Positions 8,683-16,944 of a DNA stretch of 64,000 bases are shown piece by piece (positions within the stretch are counted from its first letter, which is position 1; every line of letters starts with the position of its first letter). Made by a program: the position numbers and the translations under genes. Source of the stretch: Sphaerisporangium perillae (lineage in GTDB: Bacteria > Actinomycetota > Actinomycetes > Streptosporangiales > Streptosporangiaceae); NCBI RefSeq assembly GCF_023276435.1, contig NZ_JALLPO010000007.1, forward strand, positions 1 to 64,000, given 5' to 3'. A model generated the notes under the pieces. The model was not told where the DNA came from and searched no databases. It saw only the letters and a program-made list of their open reading frames with translations.

Positions 8683-9969
8683 ATGACCGAGCACAAGCAC
8701 TTCAAGCGCCGCGTCCGCGAGCGGATGGCCAGGACGGGCGAGACCTACTCCACGGCCCTGCGCCATGTCACCGCCGGCGACCCCGCGCGGGTGCATTTCG
8801 TGTCTCCCGGACGCGCGCGGTCCGGGGCGGGGAGCCACCACGAGTCGGCGCTGCTCGGCCGCGTCCTGGCCCGGGCCGGCATCGAGCTGAGCGACCCTAT
8901 GCTCGCGGGCCTCGGCGGCGGCATCGGGTTCATGTATTTCGTGTTCGAGTACGAGGGGCATCACCCGATGGTGACGGTCGTCGCCCAGGCGCACCCCGAG
9001 CCGATGATCCCGCTCGCGCTCGCCCGGGCGGGTGTCGCCCACGAGGTCAGGCGGACCGGCAGCGCGAAGGTGGCGGAGCGCAACCTGCGCGAGACCCTGT
9101 CGCAGGGCCGGGCCGCCATCTGCCGCGTCGGCCGGTTCGCGCTGCCCTGGAGGCCGGGATTCCCCTTCCCCGACCCGCTGGAGGTGGCGGTCATCGGGCT
9201 CGACGGTGACGTCGTGCTCGTCGACGACCGCTGCGTGGAGCCGCAGGAGCTCCCGCTGAGCGACTTCATGGCGGCGTGGTCCAGCGTCGGGAAGTCCCGG
9301 CATCATCTGATCTCCGTCACCGGGGACGGCCCCGACGCGGATCTGTCCGGAGCGGCGCGGGCGAGCATCGCCGACACCATGGCGAAGCTGACCGGCCCGG
9401 TCCTGGGCAACGTCTTCGACGTCAACTTCGGCCTGTCCGGGATGCGCAAGCTGGCTGCCCAGCTCGGCGACCTCAGGAGCAAGCAGGGGTGGGCTCGCAG
9501 GTTCGCCGATCCCGAGGCCTTCTTCCATGGGATGACCCGCCTGCACGAGTGCCTGGAGGCCCAGTACGGGGCGCCCGGGGCGATGCGCCCGCTCTACGCC
9601 GACTTCCTGGACGAGGCCGCGGACGTGGTGCCCGGACTTCCCGGCGAGGCCGCCACGCTGTACCGCGAGGCGGGACGGGCGTGGTCGGCGCTCGCCGGCG
9701 CCGCGATCGACGAGGCCGGCATCCCCGCCGATTACCGGCGGATCGCCGCGGAGCGGGACGAGCTGCTGCGCACGAGTGGCGTGCGGGGCGCTGCACGGCT
9801 CAGGGAGCTGCACGAACAGGCGGCGAAGCTGCCCGAGCGGTACGCCGCCGCCGATCCGCTGGGGCCGGCGGGCCGGACGGAGGTGCTGTCCCGTCTCGCG
9901 GAGCGGGCGGAGCACGCCGTACGGCTGGAGGAGCGGGCGGTCGCCTCGCTGGCAGAGATCCGCCCGTAG
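8683..9969 (+). CDS. BtrH-like N-terminal domain protein (DUF4872 type)
   Basis: The 428-residue protein begins with F-K-R-R-V-R-x-R-M-A-R-T-G-E-T-Y-S-T-A, an N-terminal signature in several actinobacterial protein families. It then shows G-S-H-H-E-S-A and L-G-G-G-I-G-F-M-Y-F-V-F-E-Y, resembling the butirosin BtrH N-terminal domain, a papain-like acyltransferase fold. In BtrH-type enzymes a cysteine follows the histidine at the H-C-E-S position; here it is H-H-E-S, so catalysis by that residue would be lost. The C-terminal half is helical. ATG 8683 follows a GAGGGA Shine-Dalgarno. No biosynthetic cluster surrounds it, so its substrate is unknown. Confidence 0.6.
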   Translation: MTEHKHFKRRVRERMARTGETYSTALRHVTAGDPARVHFVSPGRARSGAGSHHESALLGRVLARAGIELSDPMLAGLGGGIGFMYFVFEYEGHHPMVTVVAQAHPEPMIPLALARAGVAHEVRRTGSAKVAERNLRETLSQGRAAICRVGRFALPWRPGFPFPDPLEVAVIGLDGDVVLVDDRCVEPQELPLSDFMAAWSSVGKSRHHLISVTGDGPDADLSGAARASIADTMAKLTGPVLGNVFDVNFGLSGMRKLAAQLGDLRSKQGWARRFADPEAFFHGMTRLHECLEAQYGAPGAMRPLYADFLDEAADVVPGLPGEAATLYREAGRAWSALAGAAIDEAGIPADYRRIAAERDELLRTSGVRGAARLRELHEQAAKLPERYAAADPLGPAGRTEVLSRLAERAEHAVRLEERAVASLAEIRP

Positions 9970-10055
9970 GAGCGCTCACCTGCGTTACGCACGCGCTGGA
10001 CGCGGCCGGTCCATCGCCGCTGGGGGCGAGATCGCCCGGCCCGCGCCCGCGGGGG

Positions 10056-10847
10056 TCACTCGTACGGCTCTGCGGGCTGGGCGACCTTCGCCAGGCCGGT
10101 GGCCTTCAGCTCGGGGGCCGGGGTGCCCTTCGGCAGCCGGTCGTAGGGGGTGGGCACCCAGGCGCCCGTCACCTCCACCCAGGTGTCCTCGGGCGGTGCC
10201 GGCAGCCCGAGCACGGTCACCTTCAGAGGGAACGCGTCGGCCGCGCAGCACCGCAGCCGCATCCGGGTGAGGTACCACTGCCCCTTCTTCTTCGAGGGGG
10301 TCGCGAACCCGGTCAGCTTGACCTGCCTGTCCTCCAGGGTGCGGCTCGCCTCGCCCCAGGCCCGGCCGATGAACTCGCCGAGCGGCATGGCGGTGGGCCC
10401 GCCCTGGGGCAGGGCGGCGTAGGTGCCGAGCGGTGTCGGACGCGGCTGGGGCGTCTCGTCCCGCCCCGCGGCGAACGAGCCGAGAGGGGGTGGCGCGATG
10501 AGGAAGATCGTCACGATCGGGACGCAGAGCAGCCAGGCCACCCGGGGCCCGTGCGCGTGACCGTCCCGCCGGTCGTGACCGTCCCGCCGGTCGTGACCGT
10601 CCCGCCGGTCGTGACCGTCCCGCTGGTCGTGACCGTCCCGCCGGTCGTGCCCGGCCTGGCCGGGAGAGACGTACGGCCTGCGCCACTCCTGGACCAGTCC
10701 GAGGACGCCCAGGGCGAGGAGGACGAGACCGGCCATGATGAGCAGCGGGCGGAACCCGGGTTTGACGTAGTTCAGGTAGATCGTGGAGAAGGCGGAGACG
10801 CGCAGGAGGGCGCCCCCCACCAAGGTGAGCACCAGGCTCTGGGCCAT
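10056..10847 (-). CDS. TIGR03943-type permease subunit with His/Asp-rich linker
   Basis: This 263-residue membrane protein follows the DUF318 permease by 5 bases and is its usual partner (YcgQ/YcgR-like pair). Two N-terminal membrane segments (about 1-20 and 35-52) are followed by a hydrophilic linker, a third segment near 100 and a soluble C-terminal domain. The C-terminal domain has the R-L-R-C-C-A-A-D motif. The linker consists of five copies of G-H-D-R-R-D encoded by 18-bp DNA repeats, ending in H-A-H-G. This suggests metal or proton binding. Family members are associated with metal homeostasis, but transport has not been shown from sequence. Confidence 0.75.
   Translation of the reverse strand: MAQSLVLTLVGGALLRVSAFSTIYLNYVKPGFRPLLIMAGLVLLALGVLGLVQEWRRPYVSPGQAGHDRRDGHDQRDGHDRRDGHDRRDGHDRRDGHAHGPRVAWLLCVPIVTIFLIAPPPLGSFAAGRDETPQPRPTPLGTYAALPQGGPTAMPLGEFIGRAWGEASRTLEDRQVKLTGFATPSKKKGQWYLTRMRLRCCAADAFPLKVTVLGLPAPPEDTWVEVTGAWVPTPYDRLPKGTPAPELKATGLAKVAQPAEPYE
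10557..10646 (-). repeat. five 18-bp tandem repeats encoding a His-Asp-Arg linker
   Basis: Five consecutive 18-bp units (plus-strand GTGACCGTCCCGCCGGTC, one unit with a single change) encode repeating D-G-H-D-R-R on the minus strand. Near-identity at DNA level points to recent expansion. Confidence 0.9.
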
Positions 10848-10852
10848 GCGGT

Positions 10853-11881
10853 TCAAAGCAGCACCCACCCCACCAGCACGCTGACCACGATGGCGAGCGT
10901 GAACGTCAGCGGGACGAACCGGGCGGCGAACGCCCGGCCGAACGTGCCCGCCTGCAGCGCGATCAGTTTGAGGTCGACCATCGGCCCGACCACCAGGAAG
11001 GCCAGCTTGGCGGTCGGGGAGAAGGTCGTGAGCGAGGCGGCGACGAAGGCGTCCGCCTCGGAGCAGATGGACAGCAGGACAGCCAGCAGGGCGAGGACGA
11101 GCACCGAAAGCCAGGGGATCTCGCCCAGCGAGGTGAGCCACGACCGCGGGATCACCACGTTCATCGTCGCCGCGGTGAGGCCGCCGATGACCAGGAAGCC
11201 GCCGGCGTGCAGGAAGTCGTGCCGCATCGCCGACAGGAAGGCCGTCCACCGGGAGGCGCCGTCAGGCGCGGCGGGGGCGGGGATGCGCAGCCAGCCCGGG
11301 CGGCCGAGGAACTGCCACACCCAGCCGGCGAGCACGGCGACGGCGAGGGAGGCGGCGAAGCGGGCGAGGACCATGAGCGGCTGGCCGGGGAACGCCACGG
11401 CCGTCGCCACCAGCACGATGGGGTTGATGGCCGGGGAGGCGAGCAGGAAGGCGAGCGCCGCGGCCGGGGTGACCCCCCGGGACATCAGGCCGGAGGCGAC
11501 CGGCACCGACGCGCACTCGCATCCGGGCAGTACGAGCCCGGCCACGCCCGCGACGGGCACCGCGGCGTACGGGCGGCGCGGCAGCACCCGGTTCCAGAAG
11601 GACGGCGGCACGAACGCGGTGATGGCGGCCGACAGCGCGACCCCGAGCACGAGGAACGGGATGGCCTGCACGCAGATCGCCACGAAGATCGTGGACCAGG
11701 TCCGCAGGGCGGGCGCGTTGAGGTGCGGAGCCAGCAGCAGGTTGCCGATCAGCAGGAAGCCGGCCAGGGCGGCGAAGACCCACGGGAGCACATGCGCCTC
11801 GGGAGCTCGCCGTCCCCACGTCGGAGGAGGGACCGGACTGTCGGGCTCGGCGGTCCAGTCGAGTGTGCTTCGGTCGCTCAT
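10853..11881 (-). CDS. DUF318-family permease (ArsP/YcgR-like)
   Basis: This is a 342-residue integral membrane protein with about eight hydrophobic segments. The diagnostic motif L-V-L-P-G-C-E-C-A-S-V-P-V-A lies near residue 120 and a related C-S-E-A-D-A-F segment lies in the second half. The family includes ArsP organoarsenical permeases and the YcgR subunit of two-component permeases. The directly downstream TIGR03943 protein argues for the latter. The ATG at 11881 is preceded by an in-frame TTG at 11884. It probably transports a metal-related solute; the substrate is not readable. Confidence 0.8.
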   Translation of the reverse strand: MSDRSTLDWTAEPDSPVPPPTWGRRAPEAHVLPWVFAALAGFLLIGNLLLAPHLNAPALRTWSTIFVAICVQAIPFLVLGVALSAAITAFVPPSFWNRVLPRRPYAAVPVAGVAGLVLPGCECASVPVASGLMSRGVTPAAALAFLLASPAINPIVLVATAVAFPGQPLMVLARFAASLAVAVLAGWVWQFLGRPGWLRIPAPAAPDGASRWTAFLSAMRHDFLHAGGFLVIGGLTAATMNVVIPRSWLTSLGEIPWLSVLVLALLAVLLSICSEADAFVAASLTTFSPTAKLAFLVVGPMVDLKLIALQAGTFGRAFAARFVPLTFTLAIVVSVLVGWVLL

Positions 11882-11919
11882 CAATGATCTGAAAGATATT
11901 TCTGAATATCGAGGGATTT

Positions 11920-11935
11920 GCGGACGAAAGTCCGC
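11920..11935. terminator. GAAA-tetraloop hairpin between NUDIX and permease genes
   Basis: GCGGAC-GAAA-GTCCGC is a perfect 6-bp stem with a stable GNRA-type loop, in the 80-base gap between two minus-strand genes. It could end the NUDIX transcript or form part of the permease leader. Confidence 0.35.
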
Positions 11936-11961
11936 GTAGATGTCACTTCGACGTCATGACG

Positions 11962-12840
11962 CTACACCCGCCCGAGTTGCCCGAGTAGCCAACTGGGACC
12001 GGTGACCTCGGCGCCCAGCTCCTTGACCCGCCGGCGCAGCTCCCGGTCGGCGGTGACGACCAGCACCTGTTCCCAGGGCCTGCTCCTGCGGATCTCGGCG
12101 ACCGTCGCGACGATCGCGTCGTCGCCGCTGCCCGGCGCGTCCACCACGGACACCGCGCCGTCCGACCTGATGCCCTTGGCCGCCCCCTCGACGACCATGA
12201 TGATGCGGGGGAACCACTTCACCGGAGCGGGGAACCCCTCGGGTGGGCGCAGGCCGCGCGCGGCGAGGTCCTCGACGTCCTCCAGCAGACGTCGCGCCGC
12301 ACCGGCCCGGTCGCGCCACCAGCCGTGCTCGGCGCGCGCGCCGACGATGTTGGCGGCGTCCAGCACCACCACGGACGGCGGCAGGGCGGACCTGATCGCA
12401 GGCCAGGTCTCGGCGAAGCCGGGATGCAGCGTCTCGCCGCCGATCTCGTCCGCGGGCAGCCACCGCATGTCGGTGCTCTCGTCGTTGGCCGGCGCGGCGG
12501 GCAGGAGGGCGTCCGCCTCGGCGATCACCGTCTGGAACGACCAGCCGCCGTGGTCGTCGAGGTAGACGCCGAGGACGCGCAGGAGGTCGCTCCGCAGGGC
12601 GGCCTCCTCCAGGGCCTCGCGCATCGCGCCGGTCACGGCGTCCTCGTGGCTGTCGAGCGCCCCGCCCGGCAGGCCCCACGTACCGCCGTGGTGACTCCAC
12701 CAGGAGCGCTTCTGAAGCAGGACGTGCGGTGTGCCGCCGGTGTCGTAGTGCACGGCCAGCAGTCCGGACGCGCCGTGCAGCCCCCAGTGCCGGTGACCGC
12801 GCCCGCACAGCGCCCACCCGTCGCCGTCCCTCGCCGCCAT
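11962..12840 (-). CDS. NUDIX hydrolase fused to NYN/PIN-like domain
   Basis: This 292-residue protein has two domains. Residues ~5-150 are a MutT-type NUDIX fold with box G-A-L-D-S-H-E-x7-R-E-A-L-E-E-A-A, where the usual glycine after E-E-x is alanine. Residues ~160-292 begin V-V-V-L-D-A-A-N-I-V-G, contain a G-S-G-D-D-A segment and V-V-T-A-D-R-E-L. These are the acidic residues of NYN/PIN-type nuclease folds. The combination suggests a nucleotide- or RNA-end-processing enzyme. The start was set at MAARDGDG (12840); the longer frame adds a non-homologous leader. Confidence 0.7.
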   Translation of the reverse strand: MAARDGDGWALCGRGHRHWGLHGASGLLAVHYDTGGTPHVLLQKRSWWSHHGGTWGLPGGALDSHEDAVTGAMREALEEAALRSDLLRVLGVYLDDHGGWSFQTVIAEADALLPAAPANDESTDMRWLPADEIGGETLHPGFAETWPAIRSALPPSVVVLDAANIVGARAEHGWWRDRAGAARRLLEDVEDLAARGLRPPEGFPAPVKWFPRIIMVVEGAAKGIRSDGAVSVVDAPGSGDDAIVATVAEIRRSRPWEQVLVVTADRELRRRVKELGAEVTGPSWLLGQLGRV

Positions 12841-12869
12841 ATCTCTATCCTGCCTCAATCGCCCTGATC

Positions 12870-12883
12870 GAACCGTCCGGTTC
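12870..12883. promoter_or_regulatory. palindrome in divergent promoter
   Basis: GAACCG-TC-CGGTTC is a perfect 14-bp palindrome centred in the 60-base gap between the divergent NUDIX and membrane-protein genes. It is positioned like an operator overlapping a -35 region, with TAGCAT five bases further as a candidate -10 for the plus-strand gene. Confidence 0.35.
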
Positions 12884-12900
12884 GCTAGCATCCAACGGCG

Positions 12901-14247
12901 ATGGACGGTTCACTCTCCCCGGTCCGGCTGCCCTTCGACACCTTCCGTCTCGCGGGGCGCCTCTTCCTGCCTCTGGCGTTCTTCTACACCTTGGGCGTGC
13001 TCGTCCACGGGGGTGTCATCCTCCTCGCGGTCCACCTGGCCGCGCCCAAGGGCTGGCACGCCTACCTGGGGTTCGGCGTGCTGAGCTTCGGGGTGCTGGT
13101 CACGCTGGCCGCGTACATCGCCATGCTGAACACGGCCGGCCGGGCTCTCGGCTCGCGTGACCTCGAGGCCCCGACGCTCGACGAGCGCGAGCGCACCATG
13201 GTCGACGCGATCGCGCACACGCTGCTGCCGTTCCTGATCTTCTACAGTGCGTGGGGGCTCTTCACGGCAGACCTCAGCGCCTTCCAGAGGCTGTCGAACG
13301 AGCTTCACCCGGGGGTCGACCTCGGCTCCATCGACCTGCTGCTCAACCTGTTCAACGTCAACGTCCTGATCGTGATCATCACCGCGTCGGTCTTCGCGGT
13401 GAAGGTGGTGTGCGAGCGGCTGTACCAGTCCACGGGGAGCCGCGTCCTCGGCGTGGCCAACAGCACGTTCGAGTGCATGTGGATGTTCTTCGGCATCATC
13501 TCGCTGGGCAACTGGATCGGCCAGGGCACCGACTGGCTGACCGGCCGGGTGATCTGGGCGGACTTCATGGGCCTGTTCGACCGGGTGCCCGCGCTCCAGA
13601 ACCTGAAGCAGGGCTGGGAGGTCGTGTCCCCCTACATGCCCGAGCTCAAGGACGGCCTCGTGCAGCCGCTGGTCTGGCTCGCCATGGCGGCCGTCGTCTA
13701 CAGCTCATCGATCACCGAGGACGCCAAGGTCATCGAGGGCACCCGCGTCGAGCCGCACGCCTCCCGGCTCTGGCAGCGGCTCCCCACGCCCCTCCAGGCG
13801 GTGGCCGAGTTCTTCTCCCGGGGGATCCGCGACAAGTACATCCCTCTGGTGAACGGCTTCCGGTTCGTCCTCGGCGGCGGGGGCGTGTTCTACCTGACGT
13901 TCTGCCTGGTCTATGTCGCGCTGGAGGCGCTGGCGTCCGCCGGCTTCATCGGCCTGACCAGGCTCGTCGGGCCGCACGAGATCCTGTGGTGGCAGATGTG
14001 GGAGGGCGCCGTCGGCTTCCCCGTCGACCTGCTCCACGAGGTGCTGCGCGTGTGCCTGCTCGCCGTCGCCTTCGACCTCGCCCTGCGCAGGGCCTCGGCG
14101 CGGGCGGCCGGCGCGGCGCGGCGATCCTCCCCGGAAGGCCCGGAGGCGCCGCCCTCGGGACGGCCCGTGCCGTCCGCGCCGCCTACCGCGCCAGCCGCAC
14201 CGTTCCCGGGTCCGGGGTCAGCCGCACCTCGACCCGCAGGCTCGTGA
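12901..14247 (+). CDS. integral membrane protein of unknown function
   Basis: I do not recognise a named family. The 448-residue product has about five to six hydrophobic segments: 20-45, 55-80, 100-120, 150-172, 325-350 and 375-400. A soluble segment lies between 220 and 300, and the C-terminal tail (~400-448) is disordered and Pro/Ala-rich. ATG 12901 lies 60 bases from the divergent NUDIX gene. Its last 65 bases overlap the 3' end of the convergent gene at 14183, so the tail-coding DNA is double-coding. Confidence 0.7.
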   Translation: MDGSLSPVRLPFDTFRLAGRLFLPLAFFYTLGVLVHGGVILLAVHLAAPKGWHAYLGFGVLSFGVLVTLAAYIAMLNTAGRALGSRDLEAPTLDERERTMVDAIAHTLLPFLIFYSAWGLFTADLSAFQRLSNELHPGVDLGSIDLLLNLFNVNVLIVIITASVFAVKVVCERLYQSTGSRVLGVANSTFECMWMFFGIISLGNWIGQGTDWLTGRVIWADFMGLFDRVPALQNLKQGWEVVSPYMPELKDGLVQPLVWLAMAAVVYSSSITEDAKVIEGTRVEPHASRLWQRLPTPLQAVAEFFSRGIRDKYIPLVNGFRFVLGGGGVFYLTFCLVYVALEALASAGFIGLTRLVGPHEILWWQMWEGAVGFPVDLLHEVLRVCLLAVAFDLALRRASARAAGAARRSSPEGPEAPPSGRPVPSAPPTAPAAPFPGPGSAAPRPAGS

Positions 14248-14752
14248 ACGCGTCGGCGGGCACGACGAACACCGTCTGGGTCGTCAGCTCCTTGCCGACG
14301 GGCAGCGGGGCGGGCTTGTAGTCGGCGTCGAGGGCGAAACACGAGGCCGCGTAGCCCGACTTGGGGGCCAGATCGGTGCGGAACGACGGCGCCCACGTCC
14401 GCCCCGCCGCGTCGGTGAGGGTGAACTTGCAGGTGGAGCCGGTGGTGGCGCCGAACCACTTGCTCGCCTGCTCGGTCAGCGGCTTGACCGAGGTCAGCAC
14501 GATGGCGATCTTCGTACGGGGTGGCAGCGGCCTGGCGAACTCCTGTGGCGGCTTGCCTTCGGTGATGCTCTTGAGACGCCACTCCATGCCGTTGAGCCGG
14601 GCGGGCTGCCCGTGGGCCGCCACGGCCTCGCGCCCACCCTTCCCCGTGAGGGTCTGGTATTTCTCCTGCCAGGGCAGCACCTTCGCGGCGATCACCGCGG
14701 GGACCAGCACGAGCAGGCCCAGGCCGTACCCGAGGTTCTTCCTCCAGCTCAC
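14183..14752 (-). CDS. membrane-anchored envelope protein, unknown
   Basis: The 189-residue protein has a single N-terminal membrane segment (about 8-25) and an exported domain of about 150 residues. That domain has two cysteines (about 105 and 136) that could form a disulfide. It is the last of three minus-strand genes joined by 4-base overlaps (start codon inside the preceding stop), so translation is coupled. All three encode similar signal-anchor plus beta-rich domains, reminiscent of DUF4352/Ig-like proteins. Function is unknown. Confidence 0.65.
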   Translation of the reverse strand: MSWRKNLGYGLGLLVLVPAVIAAKVLPWQEKYQTLTGKGGREAVAAHGQPARLNGMEWRLKSITEGKPPQEFARPLPPRTKIAIVLTSVKPLTEQASKWFGATTGSTCKFTLTDAAGRTWAPSFRTDLAPKSGYAASCFALDADYKPAPLPVGKELTTQTVFVVPADAFTSLRVEVRLTPDPGTVRLAR

Positions 14753-15339
14753 AGCTCGCGCACCTTCCCGACCGTCAGGGATTGAGGAGCGTGGTCGACC
14801 AGTCTCTTGGCGTAGACGCCGGAGAGGCCGAGGTCGATGTCGGCCGCGGGGCCGAGATGGTCGAGGGCCTTGACGGCGTGCGTCGTGACGCTGAGGACCG
14901 CGCCCGCGAGCCTGCCCGGGGGGATCTCGAACAGAATGGGGCCGTACGCCGGAATGCCGGGCTGCAGATCGGTCTTGTCCAGCGTGCCGGAGATGGAGCT
15001 CGCCAGGTACTCCGCGCCGTCGGCCGTGCGCAGTCTCGCCCCCTGCACCTGGAGGGCGCCGGTGGTCGCGGCGACGGTGGCCGAGACGACCACCCAGACC
15101 CCCGCGGTGGTCTTCGGGGGGCCGACCAGGCCGTAGCCGTCGGAGATGCGCACCGTCCTGCCGACCTGGACGCGGTCCACGCGGATCTGGAAGGCGGTGG
15201 TGTTCACCTGCTCGCCCACCTCGCCCGGCCGCGCGATGGGCGCGTACACCTCATCGACGCCAGGGGTGGCCCGGCGCACCCCGACGATGCCGGCCAGCAG
15301 CAACGCGCCGGTGAGCAGTCCCACGATGGCCCGCCTCAC
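14749..15339 (-). CDS. membrane-anchored envelope protein, unknown
   Basis: The 196-residue product starts at GTG 15339, overlapping the upstream stop as GTGA. An N-terminal hydrophobic anchor (about 4-20) leads into an extracellular beta-rich domain with V-V-V-S-A-T-V-A and F-E-I-P-P-G-R-L, typical of DUF4352-like immunoglobulin folds. It is the middle gene of a translationally coupled three-gene operon of similarly built proteins. This implies a multi-subunit envelope assembly or paralogous expansion. Confidence 0.65.
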   Translation of the reverse strand: MRRAIVGLLTGALLLAGIVGVRRATPGVDEVYAPIARPGEVGEQVNTTAFQIRVDRVQVGRTVRISDGYGLVGPPKTTAGVWVVVSATVAATTGALQVQGARLRTADGAEYLASSISGTLDKTDLQPGIPAYGPILFEIPPGRLAGAVLSVTTHAVKALDHLGPAADIDLGLSGVYAKRLVDHAPQSLTVGKVREL

Positions 15340-15959
15340 CGGCCCACCTCGAGGTCGTAGATCGCGAGCATGTCGCCCGGGTACCACTCGGAGAGCTCCG
15401 ACTGGAAGCCCGAGGTGTACTCCTGGTCCTCGAAGGAGAGCGTGAGGCTGGTGGGGTCGGGACGTCCCGCCGGGACGGTGTAGACGATCATCACCCGTTC
15501 GGGGAGGCCCGGCTGGAGCTGCTCGCGGTCGTACCGGCCGTCACGGATCACGAAACCGGCGGTCTTGTCCTTGAACCTGTCGATCACCGTGCTCCCGGGC
15601 GAGACCGCGAGGTACAGGCGGAACGCGAGGTCGTTGACGGTCGCGGTCTGGTCGCTGACGTTCTCGACCTCGAACTCGATCGTCAGGAAGCGGCCGTCCT
15701 TGGCGTCGCCGTACGCGGGAGCGGGGTCTTTGGTGGCGTAAGACACCTTGTGGGGATTTATCGCGAAACGGTGGCCGGTAGTGGTCTCACCCAGCCGGCG
15801 ATGGGGGATGTCCGGCTTCGCCTCCCGCAGGCCGCCGGCCGGCCAGGCCAGCGCGAGGACCGTGGCCAGCGTGAACACAACGGCGGTGATGGCGATCCAC
15901 GGCCGCAGAGGTCCCCGGCGTGACTCCGTCCGTCCGGGGGAGGGCTCCGGAGTCGTCAC
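15336..15959 (-). CDS. membrane-anchored DUF4352-like protein
   Basis: This is the first gene of a three-gene coupled operon. The 207-residue protein has a basic cytoplasmic N-terminus (about 1-20), one membrane segment (about 21-42) and an exported beta-rich domain. That domain has L-T-I-E-F-E-V-E-N-V-S-D near residue 90 and a V-Y-T-V-P-A-G segment, the pattern of DUF4352/telomeric-repeat-like Ig folds. The stop overlaps the next GTG start. Confidence 0.65.
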   Translation of the reverse strand: MTTPEPSPGRTESRRGPLRPWIAITAVVFTLATVLALAWPAGGLREAKPDIPHRRLGETTTGHRFAINPHKVSYATKDPAPAYGDAKDGRFLTIEFEVENVSDQTATVNDLAFRLYLAVSPGSTVIDRFKDKTAGFVIRDGRYDREQLQPGLPERVMIVYTVPAGRPDPTSLTLSFEDQEYTSGFQSELSEWYPGDMLAIYDLEVGR

Positions 15960-16089
15960 GGCCAGGGATCATATCGGGCAAAGCCCTCCTAGAGGCGGCT
16001 AATCCGATTCCAGGCGGCGATCCCGCTCCGGCCGGGCGGGCCGCCCACGGCTTCGGGCGATGGCCCGGGCGTGCGGCACCGCGCGGACG

Positions 16090-16887
16090 TCAGCCGCCGC
16101 CCTTGGAGAAGTGCTGGTAGTCCTTCGCGCCGTTGAAGTACCCGCCCCACTCCCAGCCGTACTTCTCGAACAGCCTGACCACGCGGTCGTCCGGGTTGAT
16201 CACGCCGGGCTTGCGCAGCGGCCGGGTGGCGAACGGCTTCGCGTTGTCGTGGGAGACCGAACCGTCGGGCTCGACCCACGGGTTCTCCCGCGGGTTGAGG
16301 TCGATCGCCTTGCCGTACGAGTGCTTGGACCAGTTGCTGGAGCCGGTCGCCCTGCGGCAGTTGAAGGCCGAGGTGTTGGCGGCGTCGATGGAGTCGGAGT
16401 CACTGCCCTTGTAGACGTCGACCGGCTCCATCCGCGCGATCGGGAAGCGCCACTCGTACAGCTGCCCGAACACCGCGACCACGTCGTCGGTGACCGCGCT
16501 GCTCACGATCAGGTCCCCGGTGTGGGCCTTCTTGTCGAAGCCCCAGTAGGTCATGGTGACCTTCCGCAGGCCGTCGGGGGACACCGGGCATCCGGGACGC
16601 CAGGAGTGGCTGAGCTGCCCGGCGGAGACCTTCGAGACCTTCGAGGAGAAGGCCGGCGGCCCGGTGGGCGAAGCGGCCTGGGTCGGCGTCTCGGGCGAGG
16701 AGGCGGACGGCGTCGCCTGGCCGGAACCGGCGTCCGACGGCGAGCCCGCCGCGGACGGCGTCGAGGAGCCGGAGGCGGGCGCGGGTTCGGCGAGGACACC
16801 GGAGCCGGTGCCGCCGCATGCGGTGACGGTGGCCGACACGCAGGCCAGGACCAGCAGGCCCAGGCGGCGCTTAGGTACTTCGGGCAT
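16090..16887 (-). CDS. M15-family D-Ala-D-Ala carboxypeptidase-like lipoprotein
   Basis: This is predicted to cleave peptidoglycan stem peptides outside the membrane. A signal peptide ends in a lipobox-like T-V-T-A-C-G-G near residue 24. A Ser/Pro/Ala-rich linker (about 25-85) follows, then a peptidase M15C-type domain. The zinc motifs are visible as S-K-H-S-Y-G-K-A-I-D and a C-terminal D-Y-Q-H-F. The start was set at 16887; a methionine six codons upstream (16905) is an alternative. It is divergent from the small CxxC frame at 16945. Confidence 0.85.
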   Translation of the reverse strand: MPEVPKRRLGLLVLACVSATVTACGGTGSGVLAEPAPASGSSTPSAAGSPSDAGSGQATPSASSPETPTQAASPTGPPAFSSKVSKVSAGQLSHSWRPGCPVSPDGLRKVTMTYWGFDKKAHTGDLIVSSAVTDDVVAVFGQLYEWRFPIARMEPVDVYKGSDSDSIDAANTSAFNCRRATGSSNWSKHSYGKAIDLNPRENPWVEPDGSVSHDNAKPFATRPLRKPGVINPDDRVVRLFEKYGWEWGGYFNGAKDYQHFSKGGG

Positions 16888-16944
16888 ACGCCAGAGTAAG
16901 GCCATCCTGACCGAGCTCGTGACGTGATTGTTATGGAGGCCGCG

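Noticed and set aside
10557-10646. Second possible CRISPR-like repeat
   Set aside because: The repeats are 18 bp, multiples of three, in frame inside a coding gene and without spacers.
9276-11939. 887-codon plus-strand frame
   Set aside because: It overlaps three well-supported genes (BtrH-like and the two permease subunits) and reads their antisense or other frames; composition is Arg/Gly/Ala-rich without domains.
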